IMG/VR virus record: IMGVR_UViG_3300031758_000004
Span: 124,001-188,000 of that record
Reading direction: 5' to 3' (one strand)
DNA: 64,000 bases
Origin: a virus
In this document: piece after piece, positions 8,827 through 16,482 of the stretch
Layout: each line of letters begins with the position of its first letter
Position numbering within the stretch: the first letter of the stretch is position 1
Made by a program: the position numbers and the translations under genes
Notes under the pieces: generated by a model
The model's input: the letters and a program-made list of their open reading frames with translations, nothing else
The model's database searches: none
Told to the model about the DNA's origin: nothing

Positions 8827-9825
8827 ATGATTAAGAAATATTTAGAATTCATTAATGAGTCTTTTAGTAAAAATAGAGAAGATTTTAACTCATTAGGTGA
8901 ATGGGTTGAGTATTTATATTCAACTTTAGAAGGTGATGATTTAGAATATATCAAAAATATAGTAAATAGAGAATTTAATATTAGTAGAGAAGATGATTTG
9001 AGTGATATACCTTCTGATATTAGATTATCAAATGCGATTAACATATTAGATGATAATACTAAAAATGAAATAGAATCATTAATAAAAGATTTTATTGATA
9101 ATGGTATACAGGAGAAAGAAACTAATGTAGAATTTTCAACTGATTTAGAACCCCTAACTGAATCAGAAATTACTATGGCTGGTAAAAACATTTTCACATC
9201 ATTTTTAAAGTGTTTAACAGCACTTGGTCAAAAAGATGTCTTACCAAATAATGAAAAATTACCAGATGACTATCTTTTTTATTTTTTATTCGAATTAAAT
9301 TCAGATGATGTTAAATCTATATTTAATAGATTTTCATCACTTAAAAGATATGTAAATGATGTACCATATGATAGAAATGAGATTGAACTTTATTATGGTA
9401 TTAAAGATAATGGTTTGTTTGAATATGGTATTGTTAATCAACCAATAGGACAATTTAAATTATCAACAAGTGTTATAAAATGGATTCTTGGTTTAGATCT
9501 TAAATCAGCTTATAATCTTAAAAAGAGCTTAGTAAACTTTAATTTTAATGAATTGATGTTAATTAGTAAAATTAAAAAAGATTTAACTAGTTTCAATCCA
9601 GGTTTCTTTGATAAGAAATCAAAAGTGTGTGTAAGTGATAGAGTAATATCTATTGGTTATTATAACATTGGTACTTGGGATAATGGTCAATTAGACTTAG
9701 GAGAATATGAAAATATAAAACAAAACTTTAATAACTGGATTATAAATAAAAAATGGTCTGATAAAGTACAATATAATGTTAAACCAAACAATTCTTGGGT
9801 TTATTTCAACTTAAAATTAAAATAA
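8827..9825 (+). CDS. protein with capsid-targeting-like N-terminus
   Basis: 332 residues, no recognised enzymatic domain, acidic and helix-rich in the first half. The N-terminus MIKKYLEFINE followed by S resembles the T4 capsid-targeting sequence MKTYQEFIAE followed by A. Its I-N-E/S fits the (I/L)xE prohead-protease cleavage pattern. Several other proteins in the window begin the same way. The gene has the 12-mer late-type promoter motif 4 bases upstream of its start, and is followed 4 bases later by another gene with a similar N-terminus. Inferred, not proven, to be an internal head protein. Confidence 0.65.
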   Translation: MIKKYLEFINESFSKNREDFNSLGEWVEYLYSTLEGDDLEYIKNIVNREFNISREDDLSDIPSDIRLSNAINILDDNTKNEIESLIKDFIDNGIQEKETNVEFSTDLEPLTESEITMAGKNIFTSFLKCLTALGQKDVLPNNEKLPDDYLFYFLFELNSDDVKSIFNRFSSLKRYVNDVPYDRNEIELYYGIKDNGLFEYGIVNQPIGQFKLSTSVIKWILGLDLKSAYNLKKSLVNFNFNELMLISKIKKDLTSFNPGFFDKKSKVCVSDRVISIGYYNIGTWDNGQLDLGEYENIKQNFNNWIINKKWSDKVQYNVKPNNSWVYFNLKLK

Positions 9826-9829
9826 AATT

Positions 9830-10111
9830 ATGAAATATTTAAAAAAATTTAAAGAAGGTTTTGACTATAATAAAGATTGGGAAGATATGTCAAAAGAAGA
9901 AAGAGAAGAAACTGGTATTCCTGCTTATAGAAACGTAGAAGATGATATTGATTTCATTATTACTAAAATTAAGGAAAAATATCCAAAAGGAGAGGTAAAT
10001 GATAAATCAGACTTGATTGATATGATTGTTTGGTTTGAGGAGGAATTTCAAAGAGATATTAAAGATGAAGATAAAGTTATTGATATACTAACACATGAAT
10101 ATAACTTATAA
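9830..10111 (+). CDS. small acidic protein with capsid-targeting-like N-terminus
   Basis: 93 residues, rich in Glu, Asp and Lys. It starts MKYLKKFKE followed by G, again basic/aromatic and ending in F-x-E/G, a possible prohead-protease site. It lies 4 bases downstream of the 332-residue gene and ends in a terminator, so the two likely form one transcript and may both be packaged in the head. No domain recognised. Confidence 0.6.
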   Translation: MKYLKKFKEGFDYNKDWEDMSKEEREETGIPAYRNVEDDIDFIITKIKEKYPKGEVNDKSDLIDMIVWFEEEFQRDIKDEDKVIDILTHEYNL

Positions 10112-10121
10112 ACATTTAACT

Positions 10122-10152
10122 AAAACTTTTCTATAAAAAGAAAAGTTTTTTT
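10122..10152 (+). terminator. rho-independent terminator
   Basis: Stem AAAACTTTTC/GAAAAGTTTT (10122-10131 and 10140-10149) with an 8-base loop and a T-run. It ends the transcript of the two upstream genes, just before the next ATG at 10157. Confidence 0.7.
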
Positions 10153-10156
10153 GTTT

Positions 10157-10543
10157 ATGGAAAAACCAAATAAAGAAGAATTAATGAAAAAATGGGCACC
10201 TATTTTAAATAATATTGGTGTCACTGGATCAAAAGCCGATTGGATGGCTGAATATGCTGAACTACATTCAAATACAAAAATTGAAGAAAATACAACATCA
10301 CCAGGTGGAACTTCAGAAGAAGAAATGGAAAGAATTAAAAATGAAGTTAAAGCTGAAAATCGTGATAGAATAATAGAATCTTTAATCGAAGATAAGGAAT
10401 ATAAAGAAATGGATATTACTGAACACCCTGATTATAAAGGACCGGTTGGTACTCTATTTCACTTGGATTTTAAATACGGAGACGATACTGATGATGAAGA
10501 AGTTAAAAGAAGTGTTAAAACACTTGGTAAGAAGAAAAAGTAA
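10157..10543 (+). CDS. hypothetical charged protein
   Basis: 128 residues from the ATG at 10157; a TTG two codons upstream is inside the terminator T-run and is unlikely to be the start. The protein is hydrophilic, rich in Glu and Lys, begins MEKPNKEELMKKWAP and ends with a basic tail (LGKKKK). The middle, DITEHPDYKGPVGTLFHLDF, may be structured. No family recognised. The next gene overlaps its 3' end in another frame. Confidence 0.6.
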   Translation: MEKPNKEELMKKWAPILNNIGVTGSKADWMAEYAELHSNTKIEENTTSPGGTSEEEMERIKNEVKAENRDRIIESLIEDKEYKEMDITEHPDYKGPVGTLFHLDFKYGDDTDDEEVKRSVKTLGKKKK

Positions 10544-10691
10544 TTATAAAAAATTTTCTATAAAGATTGATGAAAAAACTGGAGAGGTTGACTTATCAGG
10601 TCATTTTATATCTTTCAATAACTATTGGTTTCCATACAACCCAAGACATGATAAAAGAAGAGTAAAAATTAAAAAAATTTATGATAAATAA
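10491..10691 (+). CDS. small hypothetical protein, start uncertain
   Basis: The convincing part is the C-terminal 45 residues (IDEKTGEVDLSGHFISFNNYW), which lie after the upstream gene's stop. The frame extends upstream inside that gene. I chose the ATG at 10491, which gives 66 residues and a 53-base overlap; a TTG at 10524 is an alternative. It overlaps the next gene by 11 bases. No function recognised. Confidence 0.45.
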   Translation: MMKKLKEVLKHLVRRKSNYKKFSIKIDEKTGEVDLSGHFISFNNYWFPYNPRHDKRRVKIKKIYDK

Positions 10692-10944
10692 AATAGTGGA
10701 GTTTGTAAAAAGTCTCTTTGTTAAGAAAAAGAAGAAAAATGTATGGGAGGATATAACTGGTATGTTACAAACATTCGAAAGAAGAAATAAAATTGCTAAA
10801 TTGTATGGTAAGAAATCACCGACATATCCGATTCCATATCGTAAGACTTTTTATATTCCAATAGGTGAGTTAGATAAAAATAAGGCTCAAAAAGAGATAA
10901 GTAAACTAATCTCTTCTTATAAAGAAGATATATTTAAAAAATAA
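10681..10944 (+). CDS. small basic hypothetical protein
   Basis: 87 residues, Lys-rich (KKKKKN near residue 17), with the motif RNKIAKLYGKKSPTYPIPYRK. The ATG overlaps the end of the preceding gene, which suggests translational coupling. No family recognised; the basic charge would allow nucleic-acid binding, but nothing specific supports that. Confidence 0.55.
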   Translation: MINKIVEFVKSLFVKKKKKNVWEDITGMLQTFERRNKIAKLYGKKSPTYPIPYRKTFYIPIGELDKNKAQKEISKLISSYKEDIFKK

Positions 10945-10977
10945 AAAATAGAGACATGAGGTGATTATATATACATT

Positions 10978-11313
10978 ATGATAAATGTATATTTAATCTC
11001 ATCAGAATTTGGAGGTAAAAAACTTTATAAAATAGGTTACACAAAAAGAAGTATAAATGAAAGAATGAAAGAATTCAAAACTGGTAATGCTTCTGACCTA
11101 AAAATAGAAAAGTCATTTCATTCAAAGTGGGGGACTAAAATAGAAGCACATCTTCATAAGAAGTTTAAAGCTTGTAAAGTAAGTGGGGAGTGGTTTGATT
11201 TAGAAAAAGAAGATATTGATAATTTTGAAACTTATTGTCAAATAGTACATAATAATTTAGAGATTATCGAAAAAAATAATACTTACTTCATAGATAGAGG
11301 TGGTAGATTTTAA
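10978..11313 (+). CDS. T5orf172/MUG113-type GIY-YIG domain protein
   Basis: 111 residues. VYLI near the start, YKIGYTKRSINERMKEF, TGNASDL, EAHLHKKFK and GEWFDL form the conserved pattern of the T5orf172 (MUG113) branch of the GIY-YIG nuclease superfamily: the GIY/YIG segment, an Arg in helix 1 and a catalytic-type Glu in the IEAHLH segment. Such small proteins are common in phages and may be DNA-cleaving or DNA-binding. The start is preceded by TATATATACATT, almost the same leader as at 47596. Confidence 0.75.
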   Translation: MINVYLISSEFGGKKLYKIGYTKRSINERMKEFKTGNASDLKIEKSFHSKWGTKIEAHLHKKFKACKVSGEWFDLEKEDIDNFETYCQIVHNNLEIIEKNNTYFIDRGGRF

Positions 11314-11329
11314 AAAATAAATAATTTGT

Positions 11330-11602
11330 ATGAACTCAATGAAAGAAATCGCAATTAGAGATTATATTTCTAAAATAAATTTTAAAGTAGATGATTGGAA
11401 ATTATCTCAAATCAAGGAAGATATGAGAAGATTTTTAGGTGAAGAGCCAGGTATTGATGTAGTTTACAAAAAAGATGTAATGGTAAACGAATTTACTGGT
11501 GAAGCGAGAGAGTTTAAAGATGTTGATAAAATATCAATTATCTTCACAGACTTAGATAATAGATTTAAAAAGATTGAATTTATTATTGATGAAAAATTGT
11601 AA
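11330..11602 (+). CDS. hypothetical protein
   Basis: 90 residues, mixed charge. The central IDVVYKKDVMVNEFTGEAREFKDVDKISIIFTD suggests a small alpha/beta fold. An alternative ATG lies at 11339. It is part of a rightward run of small genes from 10978 to 12211 with short gaps or overlaps. No family recognised. Confidence 0.55.
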   Translation: MNSMKEIAIRDYISKINFKVDDWKLSQIKEDMRRFLGEEPGIDVVYKKDVMVNEFTGEAREFKDVDKISIIFTDLDNRFKKIEFIIDEKL

Positions 11603-11610
11603 TAATTATA

Positions 11611-11847
11611 ATGAATGATAAAATTGGAAAATATTTTTTAGATTTAAATAAAATACACAAATTAGAAGATAAAGAAGAAAGACAGGCAATTCACACCTAC
11701 TATAAAGATATGTTATATGCTTATGGTGATGGTAGAAATGAAATGGCTGAGTCCATTAAGTGGACTTTAATTAATTCTGGTTATTTATTAAATAATGATC
11801 AGATTAAAAGAGATGAAAAAATAAATGATATTTTAAATGGAGATTAA
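11611..11847 (+). CDS. hypothetical protein
   Basis: 78 residues, mainly helical and charged. It starts 8 bases after the previous stop and overlaps the next start by 11 bases, so it is probably co-transcribed and translationally coupled. No domain recognised. Confidence 0.55.
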   Translation: MNDKIGKYFLDLNKIHKLEDKEERQAIHTYYKDMLYAYGDGRNEMAESIKWTLINSGYLLNNDQIKRDEKINDILNGD

Positions 11848-12211
11848 AGCCGATATAGTAGATTATATGGGTAAATATGAAAATGGTGTCTTGGTATTAA
11901 TTAGTCTAAATATAGATAATAAATTTTACGAAGGTACCATTTTTTATTCAGATAAAAATATTGTCTTAACGACTGATGAAACAGTTGAAGATGTAATTGG
12001 CATGAATATAGAATTATGGGATGGATATAAAGACTTATTAGAAAGTATTTTAAAAAAATTAATTCCATATGAAGAAATATCTAAAAGATTGGATGAAGTT
12101 GACTTTGAAAAATATGTTTCATATTACGAAGAAGACTTAGGTAAAATTGTTTTAGATGAAGTAAAACCGGAGGAAATAATAACAGCAACTAACTCAAACT
12201 TATTTCAATAA
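11837..12211 (+). CDS. hypothetical protein
   Basis: 124 residues, acidic, beta-rich N-terminal half (KADIVDYMGKYENGVLVLISL) and helical C-terminal half. It is the last gene of the small-gene run before the split gp46 locus. No family recognised. Confidence 0.55.
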   Translation: MEIKADIVDYMGKYENGVLVLISLNIDNKFYEGTIFYSDKNIVLTTDETVEDVIGMNIELWDGYKDLLESILKKLIPYEEISKRLDEVDFEKYVSYYEEDLGKIVLDEVKPEEIITATNSNLFQ

Positions 12212-12243
12212 AATTAGTATAATTTAAAAATTATTTTTATATT

Positions 12244-12543
12244 ATGCTGATTAGCGAAATTGGAATTAGAGGTTTTAAATCATTCGGAAATAATGAACAA
12301 GTCGTAAAATTAAATACAGAAAAAGGAGAACTTATCTTACTAGTTGGAAACAACGGAAATGGAAAATCTGTTGTTGATAAAACTGAGATTGAGATAAAAT
12401 TTTCAATAGATAATTTGAATATAGATGATTTTTGTACTTTTTTGGAAATAATGGATGGGGGAAAGGAATATATTGAATATATAAAAGAAAATAATTATTC
12501 TTTATATGAGCAATATATTAAAAAACAAAAATCAATTAGATAA
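12244..12543 (+). CDS. gp46/SbcC-like ATPase N-terminal fragment fused to split-intein N-half
   Basis: 99 residues. Residues 1-41 are the start of an SbcC/Rad50/T4 gp46-type ATPase: IRGFKSFGN, then the Walker A stretch GNNGNGK. The expected continuation is absent. From S42 the sequence SVVDKTEIEI has the spacing of an intein block A, aligning with NrdJ-1-type starts (C-L-V-G-S-S-E-I), but with Ser in place of the usual Cys1. The frame stops at 12543. The rest of the ATPase is encoded from 14034 after an intein C-half. Residues 42-99 are therefore read as IntN. After trans-splicing, Lys41 would join the Ser at 14403, restoring GNNGNGKSS. The 3' end overlaps the endonuclease gene by 38 bases. 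Confidence 0.8.
   Translation: MLISEIGIRGFKSFGNNEQVVKLNTEKGELILLVGNNGNGKSVVDKTEIEIKFSIDNLNIDDFCTFLEIMDGGKEYIEYIKENNYSLYEQYIKKQKSIR
12367..12540 (+). other. split intein, N-terminal half (IntN)
   Basis: 58 codons starting at the Ser codon 12367-12369, inside the Walker A motif at the GK/S position, a classic intein insertion point. Block A is readable. Block B is missing here and found in the C-half, so the split site is unusually early. Confidence 0.7.
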
Positions 12544-14044
12544 TTATCTAATTGATTTTCACCCAGATAAAAAAAATGAGATCTTAAATCTATTTAAAGA
12601 TTTTAATTTTGAATGTGGGAAGACCTCATTTATATCAAAAATGAAGTCTTTAATAGGAATGCCAAAGTTTGGTAAAAAAACTCTAATATATTGGTTAAGT
12701 AGAGGCTGGGATGAAGAAACCGCTAAAATAAAAAGAGTACCAACAATTAAAAATGTTGAAACATCTCCTATGAATATAAATTTTTGGTTAAAAAGGGGAT
12801 TTAGTTTAGAAGATTCTGAATATAAAATAAAATCTCAACGAAAAATGAACAAGGAATATTGGATGGAGAGAGGATATACATTGGAAAATTCTATAATAAA
12901 GTCAAATGAGTTTCAGAAAAATAGTAATAGTTGTTTTATATCAAAATTGGAAAATGATGTGGAGTTTAGAGAAATTATATCATCAAAAAGAAGTAATAAT
13001 ATAAATTACTGGATAAACAAAGGTTTTAATTTAGAAGAATCTAAAATTAAATTATCTAATAGACAATCAACATTTTCATTAGAAAAGTGTATTTCTAAAT
13101 ATGGATCCGATGAAGGTAAAAGAATTTGGTCAGAACGCCAAAATAAATGGCGAAAATCTTTGATGGAATCCGATTACAATGGAATCGATGATAAAGATTC
13201 TAGATCCATAGAACATTTTAAAAATAAGTATGGTGATATTTGGTTGGAAAAGTATATAGAAACTACATCATTTAAAGATAAAGAAGATATTAGATATCTA
13301 TTATCATTTGAGAATTATAAAGATATGATAATAACTCTTATAAATGATAATTTAACTTTAGCTAAAATAAGTTATAGACTTAATTATTCAGTATTATATG
13401 AAATATACAATACGAATAAAGAAGATATGTATTCATTTCTTTTGGAAAATTATGAAAAAACTTATGGAACTCCATCATATTATGAAAAAATGTATGGTGA
13501 TAAATGGGTAGATGAGTTTATAAAATCTAATAATTTTAAAGATAAAGAAGATATTGTTTTTTTATTATCTTTTGATAATTATTTTAAATTAGTAGATTAT
13601 TTAATGGAAAACTTTAGTATAACTGATATTGTTTTAAAAATAAAAAAAGTTATAGTATCATATTTTTATAAAACTACTTATGAAAAAATGTTTGAATATC
13701 TAATGTCTGTTAATCCAAGTATAAAATGCAAATATGGTTACATGAGATATTATAATAATCATCTTTGTAGAAGTTCCGGTGAGTATATGATTGCTAAATT
13801 TTTAAAATATAATGAAATTTCATATAAGTACGAAAAATTATATCCAAATTCTAAAAAAAGATGTGATTTTTATTTAATTGATCATGATATTTATATAGAA
13901 TATACAGGTATGTATAAAATCAAAAAACACAATGATAAATATAATGAAAAAAAATCATTTTGTATTGATAATAATATTAAACATTTTTTTTCAAACAATA
14001 TAGAAGAAATAGAAAATAAAATAAAAAGTATATATGGAATTTAA
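12506..14044 (+). CDS. free-standing homing endonuclease between intein halves, PD-(D/E)XK-like
   Basis: 512 residues. The N-terminal half has repeated units of the type (I/E)YW(I/M)..G(F/Y)..E(E/N)S.IK, followed by FSLEKCISKYGSDEGKRIW, then two copies of KYGD.W.(E/D)..I....FKDKEDI.(Y/F)LLSF, probably DNA-recognition repeats. The C-terminal 95 residues (RSSGEYMIAKFLKYN, then KRCDFYL, IYIEYTG and a Tyr-Asn-Glu-Lys stretch) follow the GE..IA...D.Y...E pattern of Vsr/PD-(D/E)XK-type nucleases. Such endonucleases are known from fractured genes, where they sit between two split-intein-bearing gene halves. It overlaps both neighbours (38 and 11 bases), so the locus is one transcriptional unit. The mobility role is inferred; the position is the strongest argument. 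Confidence 0.7.
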   Translation: MSNILKNKNQLDNYLIDFHPDKKNEILNLFKDFNFECGKTSFISKMKSLIGMPKFGKKTLIYWLSRGWDEETAKIKRVPTIKNVETSPMNINFWLKRGFSLEDSEYKIKSQRKMNKEYWMERGYTLENSIIKSNEFQKNSNSCFISKLENDVEFREIISSKRSNNINYWINKGFNLEESKIKLSNRQSTFSLEKCISKYGSDEGKRIWSERQNKWRKSLMESDYNGIDDKDSRSIEHFKNKYGDIWLEKYIETTSFKDKEDIRYLLSFENYKDMIITLINDNLTLAKISYRLNYSVLYEIYNTNKEDMYSFLLENYEKTYGTPSYYEKMYGDKWVDEFIKSNNFKDKEDIVFLLSFDNYFKLVDYLMENFSITDIVLKIKKVIVSYFYKTTYEKMFEYLMSVNPSIKCKYGYMRYYNNHLCRSSGEYMIAKFLKYNEISYKYEKLYPNSKKRCDFYLIDHDIYIEYTGMYKIKKHNDKYNEKKSFCIDNNIKHFFSNNIEEIENKIKSIYGI

Positions 14045-14402
14045 AATAGATCTAAAAAGGCTGAATATTCTAAATAATAAACTGTCTATCATCAATAAAG
14101 GTGTTAAAGTAAATACTCCAAATGGTTGGAAAAATATAAAAGAAATTGGTATAACATCACCTAATTCCGAAAAAATAATAATAAAAACAAAGGATTTTGA
14201 ATTGATTGGTTCTCCAAATCACAGAGTTAAATATTTAGAAAATTGGATTTTCTTAAAAAATCTAAAAATAGGTGATTTTATAAATACTAAAAATGGTGTA
14301 CAGACTATTTTATCAATATTAAAAGATGATAAAAGAGAAGATTTATGGGATATTGAAGTAGATGGTCATGAATACTATTCTAATGGAATATTAAGTCATA
14401 AT
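14034..14402 (+). other. split intein, C-terminal half (IntC)
   Basis: 123 codons. VNTPNGWKNI, then GSPNHRV (block B histidine), then LKIGDFI, then block F/G WDIEVDGHEYYSNGILSHN ending in His-Asn. The next residue (+1) is Ser at 14403. Block B in the C-half resembles the atypically split AceL-TerL type of intein. Confidence 0.8.
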
Positions 14403-15992
14403 TCATCATTTCTATCTTCCTTTGAATATACACTTTATGGTAAAGTAAGAGGTGGCCGTCAAAAAAAATGGTCTACTTTATCAACTCTCCCAAATAGAAT
14501 TAATGGTGAATTATTAAATAGAATTTCATTCAATTCTAACGGTGTTGATGTTGAAATCAAAAGAGGTATTTCACCAAATAAGTTGGAACTTTGGGAAAAC
14601 GGAGTTCACAATGAAAGAGCTGGTAAATCAAATATAGATGAAAAGATTGAAAAGTATGTAGGTATGGATATTGAAACATTCAAATCTTTTATATCTATGT
14701 CTATAAATGACTTCAAAAACTTTATATCTCTTTCAAATGAAGAAAAACAACTACTTTTAGATAAACTTTTTAACTTAGAAGTAATCAATATCTTAAATAG
14801 TATTTTAAAAGATATAAACAAGTCAAATAAAACAAGAATGGCTTCTTTAAACTCTGAAATAAATACTTTAGAAGAGTCTATTGAATCAATTCAAAGATCA
14901 ATTGATAAAACTATTAAACTTTCAATTGAAAAAGAAAAATTAAATCTACAAGCTGATATTGATCGTCTTATGGAAGAAATGAATTCTAAAAAGGAAGATT
15001 ATAAAGCTCTTAAAGAAAAAGTAGAAAAGATTAAAGAAAAAGAGGAAATTTTATCAAATGAAATTGAAAATGAAAAAAAACAATACATTAATATCCAAAA
15101 TGATATTCGTAATACACAGAAAGAGATCGATCTTTATGACTCTGGTAAATGTCCCACTTGTAGAACAGATTTTAATTCTGATTACTACTCTTCTTTAAGA
15201 CAATCACTTGTTGAGAAAAAAGAGGGTTTTGAAAAAATTAAGACTGAAATAGACGAGAATATCAAAAATATAAAAGAGAAGCAACTTAAACTGAAAGAAA
15301 TTTCAACTAAAACAAATGAAACATTCAGCGAAATGAGTTTCTTTTTAAAGAACTGTAAAACTCAAATTGATCAACTAACTAAAAAGAAAGAACTTGAACA
15401 AGTTGATAACTTACCAAATGTTGACGAGTTTAAAAAATCAATTGAAGAGTTAGAAGAAAAAATGTCTTTTAGTAAAGATAATGTTACAGTTTGTAAAGAT
15501 AAAGAATTATACTATAAAGAACTATCTAGAATATTTGGTGAAGATGGTGTTAAAAAGTCAATTATTGCTGGTATTATTAAACCACTTAACCACTTTATAC
15601 ATGAGAATATAACTAAGATGGGTATTGCTTTTGATGTTAAGTTGGATGAAACATTTACAGCGGAAATCAGACAATTTGGTTCACCAATTGAAAGTGATTC
15701 ATTATCTACTGGTGAGAATAAAAAAGTAAACATTGCTATTTTAATTGCTTACTTAAAGTTAATCCGAACTAAACGACATATCAATATTTTGTTCTTAGAC
15801 GAGGTTTTCTCTTCAATTGATATCGAAGGTATAGATTCTATTTTAACACTCTTAAAATCGTTCGCAAACGAGTATAACATAAATATATTTGTTGTACACC
15901 ATGCTATCTTAAATCAAGAAATGTTCGATAGAATTTTAAAAATAAACAAAGATGTTTTCTCAACAATTGAGGAGGTAAACTTCTTAGACTAA
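14034..15992 (+). CDS. split-intein C-half fused to gp46/SbcC-like ATPase C-terminal fragment
   Basis: 652 residues. Residues 1-123 are IntC. The rest (529 residues) continues the ATPase: SSFLSSFEYTLYG right after the splice point, long coiled coils flanking a zinc hook CPTC (about residues 373-376), the ABC signature LSTGENKK (about 555), Walker B ILFLDEVFSSID (about 587) and the H-loop FVVHH. Together with the 41-residue N-fragment the extein is about 570 residues, the size of T4 gp46. With a gp47-type nuclease, not seen here, it would process DNA ends for recombination-dependent replication. Without splicing this polypeptide lacks Walker A and should be inactive. Confidence 0.88.
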   Translation: MEFKIDLKRLNILNNKLSIINKGVKVNTPNGWKNIKEIGITSPNSEKIIIKTKDFELIGSPNHRVKYLENWIFLKNLKIGDFINTKNGVQTILSILKDDKREDLWDIEVDGHEYYSNGILSHNSSFLSSFEYTLYGKVRGGRQKKWSTLSTLPNRINGELLNRISFNSNGVDVEIKRGISPNKLELWENGVHNERAGKSNIDEKIEKYVGMDIETFKSFISMSINDFKNFISLSNEEKQLLLDKLFNLEVINILNSILKDINKSNKTRMASLNSEINTLEESIESIQRSIDKTIKLSIEKEKLNLQADIDRLMEEMNSKKEDYKALKEKVEKIKEKEEILSNEIENEKKQYINIQNDIRNTQKEIDLYDSGKCPTCRTDFNSDYYSSLRQSLVEKKEGFEKIKTEIDENIKNIKEKQLKLKEISTKTNETFSEMSFFLKNCKTQIDQLTKKKELEQVDNLPNVDEFKKSIEELEEKMSFSKDNVTVCKDKELYYKELSRIFGEDGVKKSIIAGIIKPLNHFIHENITKMGIAFDVKLDETFTAEIRQFGSPIESDSLSTGENKKVNIAILIAYLKLIRTKRHINILFLDEVFSSIDIEGIDSILTLLKSFANEYNINIFVVHHAILNQEMFDRILKINKDVFSTIEEVNFLD

Positions 15993-16007
15993 AAAATAAT
16001 AATAGTT

Positions 16008-16292
16008 ATGGCAAATATTTTGGGAAGTTGTAGTACAAGTACATCTAGTTATGGTATTGGAACTAATAGTGTTGTAGGTGGGTATAATAATATCGTAATT
16101 GGTAATAGCAACACTATTACAGGTTATTCTTGGGTTGATAAGACAACTTCAATTCAGGAATATATAGAGTTCGGTTTGAAACTAATGGGTATAGATTTAT
16201 CTTTTGAAGATTTTAATAATATGACTGAAACTGAAAGAACAGCATTTATGAGAAATCACAGATTAGATAATTTATTAAAAAATAAAGAATAA
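16008..16292 (+). CDS. small protein with YadA-head-like GN repeats
   Basis: 94 residues. Residues 15-40 (GIGTNSVVGGYNNIVIGNSN) have the G-x-x-N-x-V-x-G periodicity seen in trimeric autotransporter head repeats and beta-helical phage proteins. The C-terminal half is helical (IQEYIEFGLKLMGI, then NNMTETERTAF). It lies between the gp46 gene and the bS21 gene with gaps of 15 bases and 1 base. Function unknown; the repeat match is short and might be coincidental. Confidence 0.6.
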   Translation: MANILGSCSTSTSSYGIGTNSVVGGYNNIVIGNSNTITGYSWVDKTTSIQEYIEFGLKLMGIDLSFEDFNNMTETERTAFMRNHRLDNLLKNKE

Positions 16293-16293
16293 T

Positions 16294-16482
16294 ATGTTAA
16301 TAGTTGAAGTAGATAAAAGTGGTATTGAAAGAGCACTTAAAAAACTTAAAAAGAAGTGGGATAAAAACAAAATGATTAAAGAGTTAAGATCTCGAAAAGA
16401 ATTTATTAAAAACACTGATAAAAAAAGAGCAGCTAAAAGTAGAGCAGCTTATATTGAGAAAAAATATAGAAGTCAAGACTAA
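16294..16482 (+). CDS. rpsU: ribosomal protein bS21 homologue
   Basis: 62 residues, highly basic. MLIVEVDKSGIERALKKLKKK, then a Lys/Arg-rich helix ..IKELRSRKEFIK, follow bS21 closely, and the length is that of Bacteroidota bS21. bS21 is a late-joining small-subunit protein near the 3' end of 16S rRNA. In Flavobacterium it contributes to the pocket that hides the anti-Shine-Dalgarno sequence. A phage copy could replace the host protein on ribosomes and bias initiation toward phage mRNAs; this is inferred. The start is 1 base after the previous stop, and the stop overlaps the dnaJ start by one base. Confidence 0.88.
   Translation: MLIVEVDKSGIERALKKLKKKWDKNKMIKELRSRKEFIKNTDKKRAAKSRAAYIEKKYRSQD

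Noticed and set aside
8772-9197. Leftward open frame of 141 codons opposite the 332-residue gene
   Set aside because: It is antisense to a gene with a promoter motif and credible start; composition is that of a shadow frame (Leu/Ser/Ile-rich).
10446-10490. Upstream extension of the small gene at 10491
   Set aside because: It is entirely within the preceding gene, and the encoded residues look like out-of-frame translation.
12506-14044. A frameshift or assembly error splitting a single large intein
   Set aside because: The middle ORF is long, has its own start and stop, overlaps both neighbours in operon style and has a nuclease-like C-terminus; a simple sequencing error would not give three consistent frames. 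Raw-read confirmation would still be useful.
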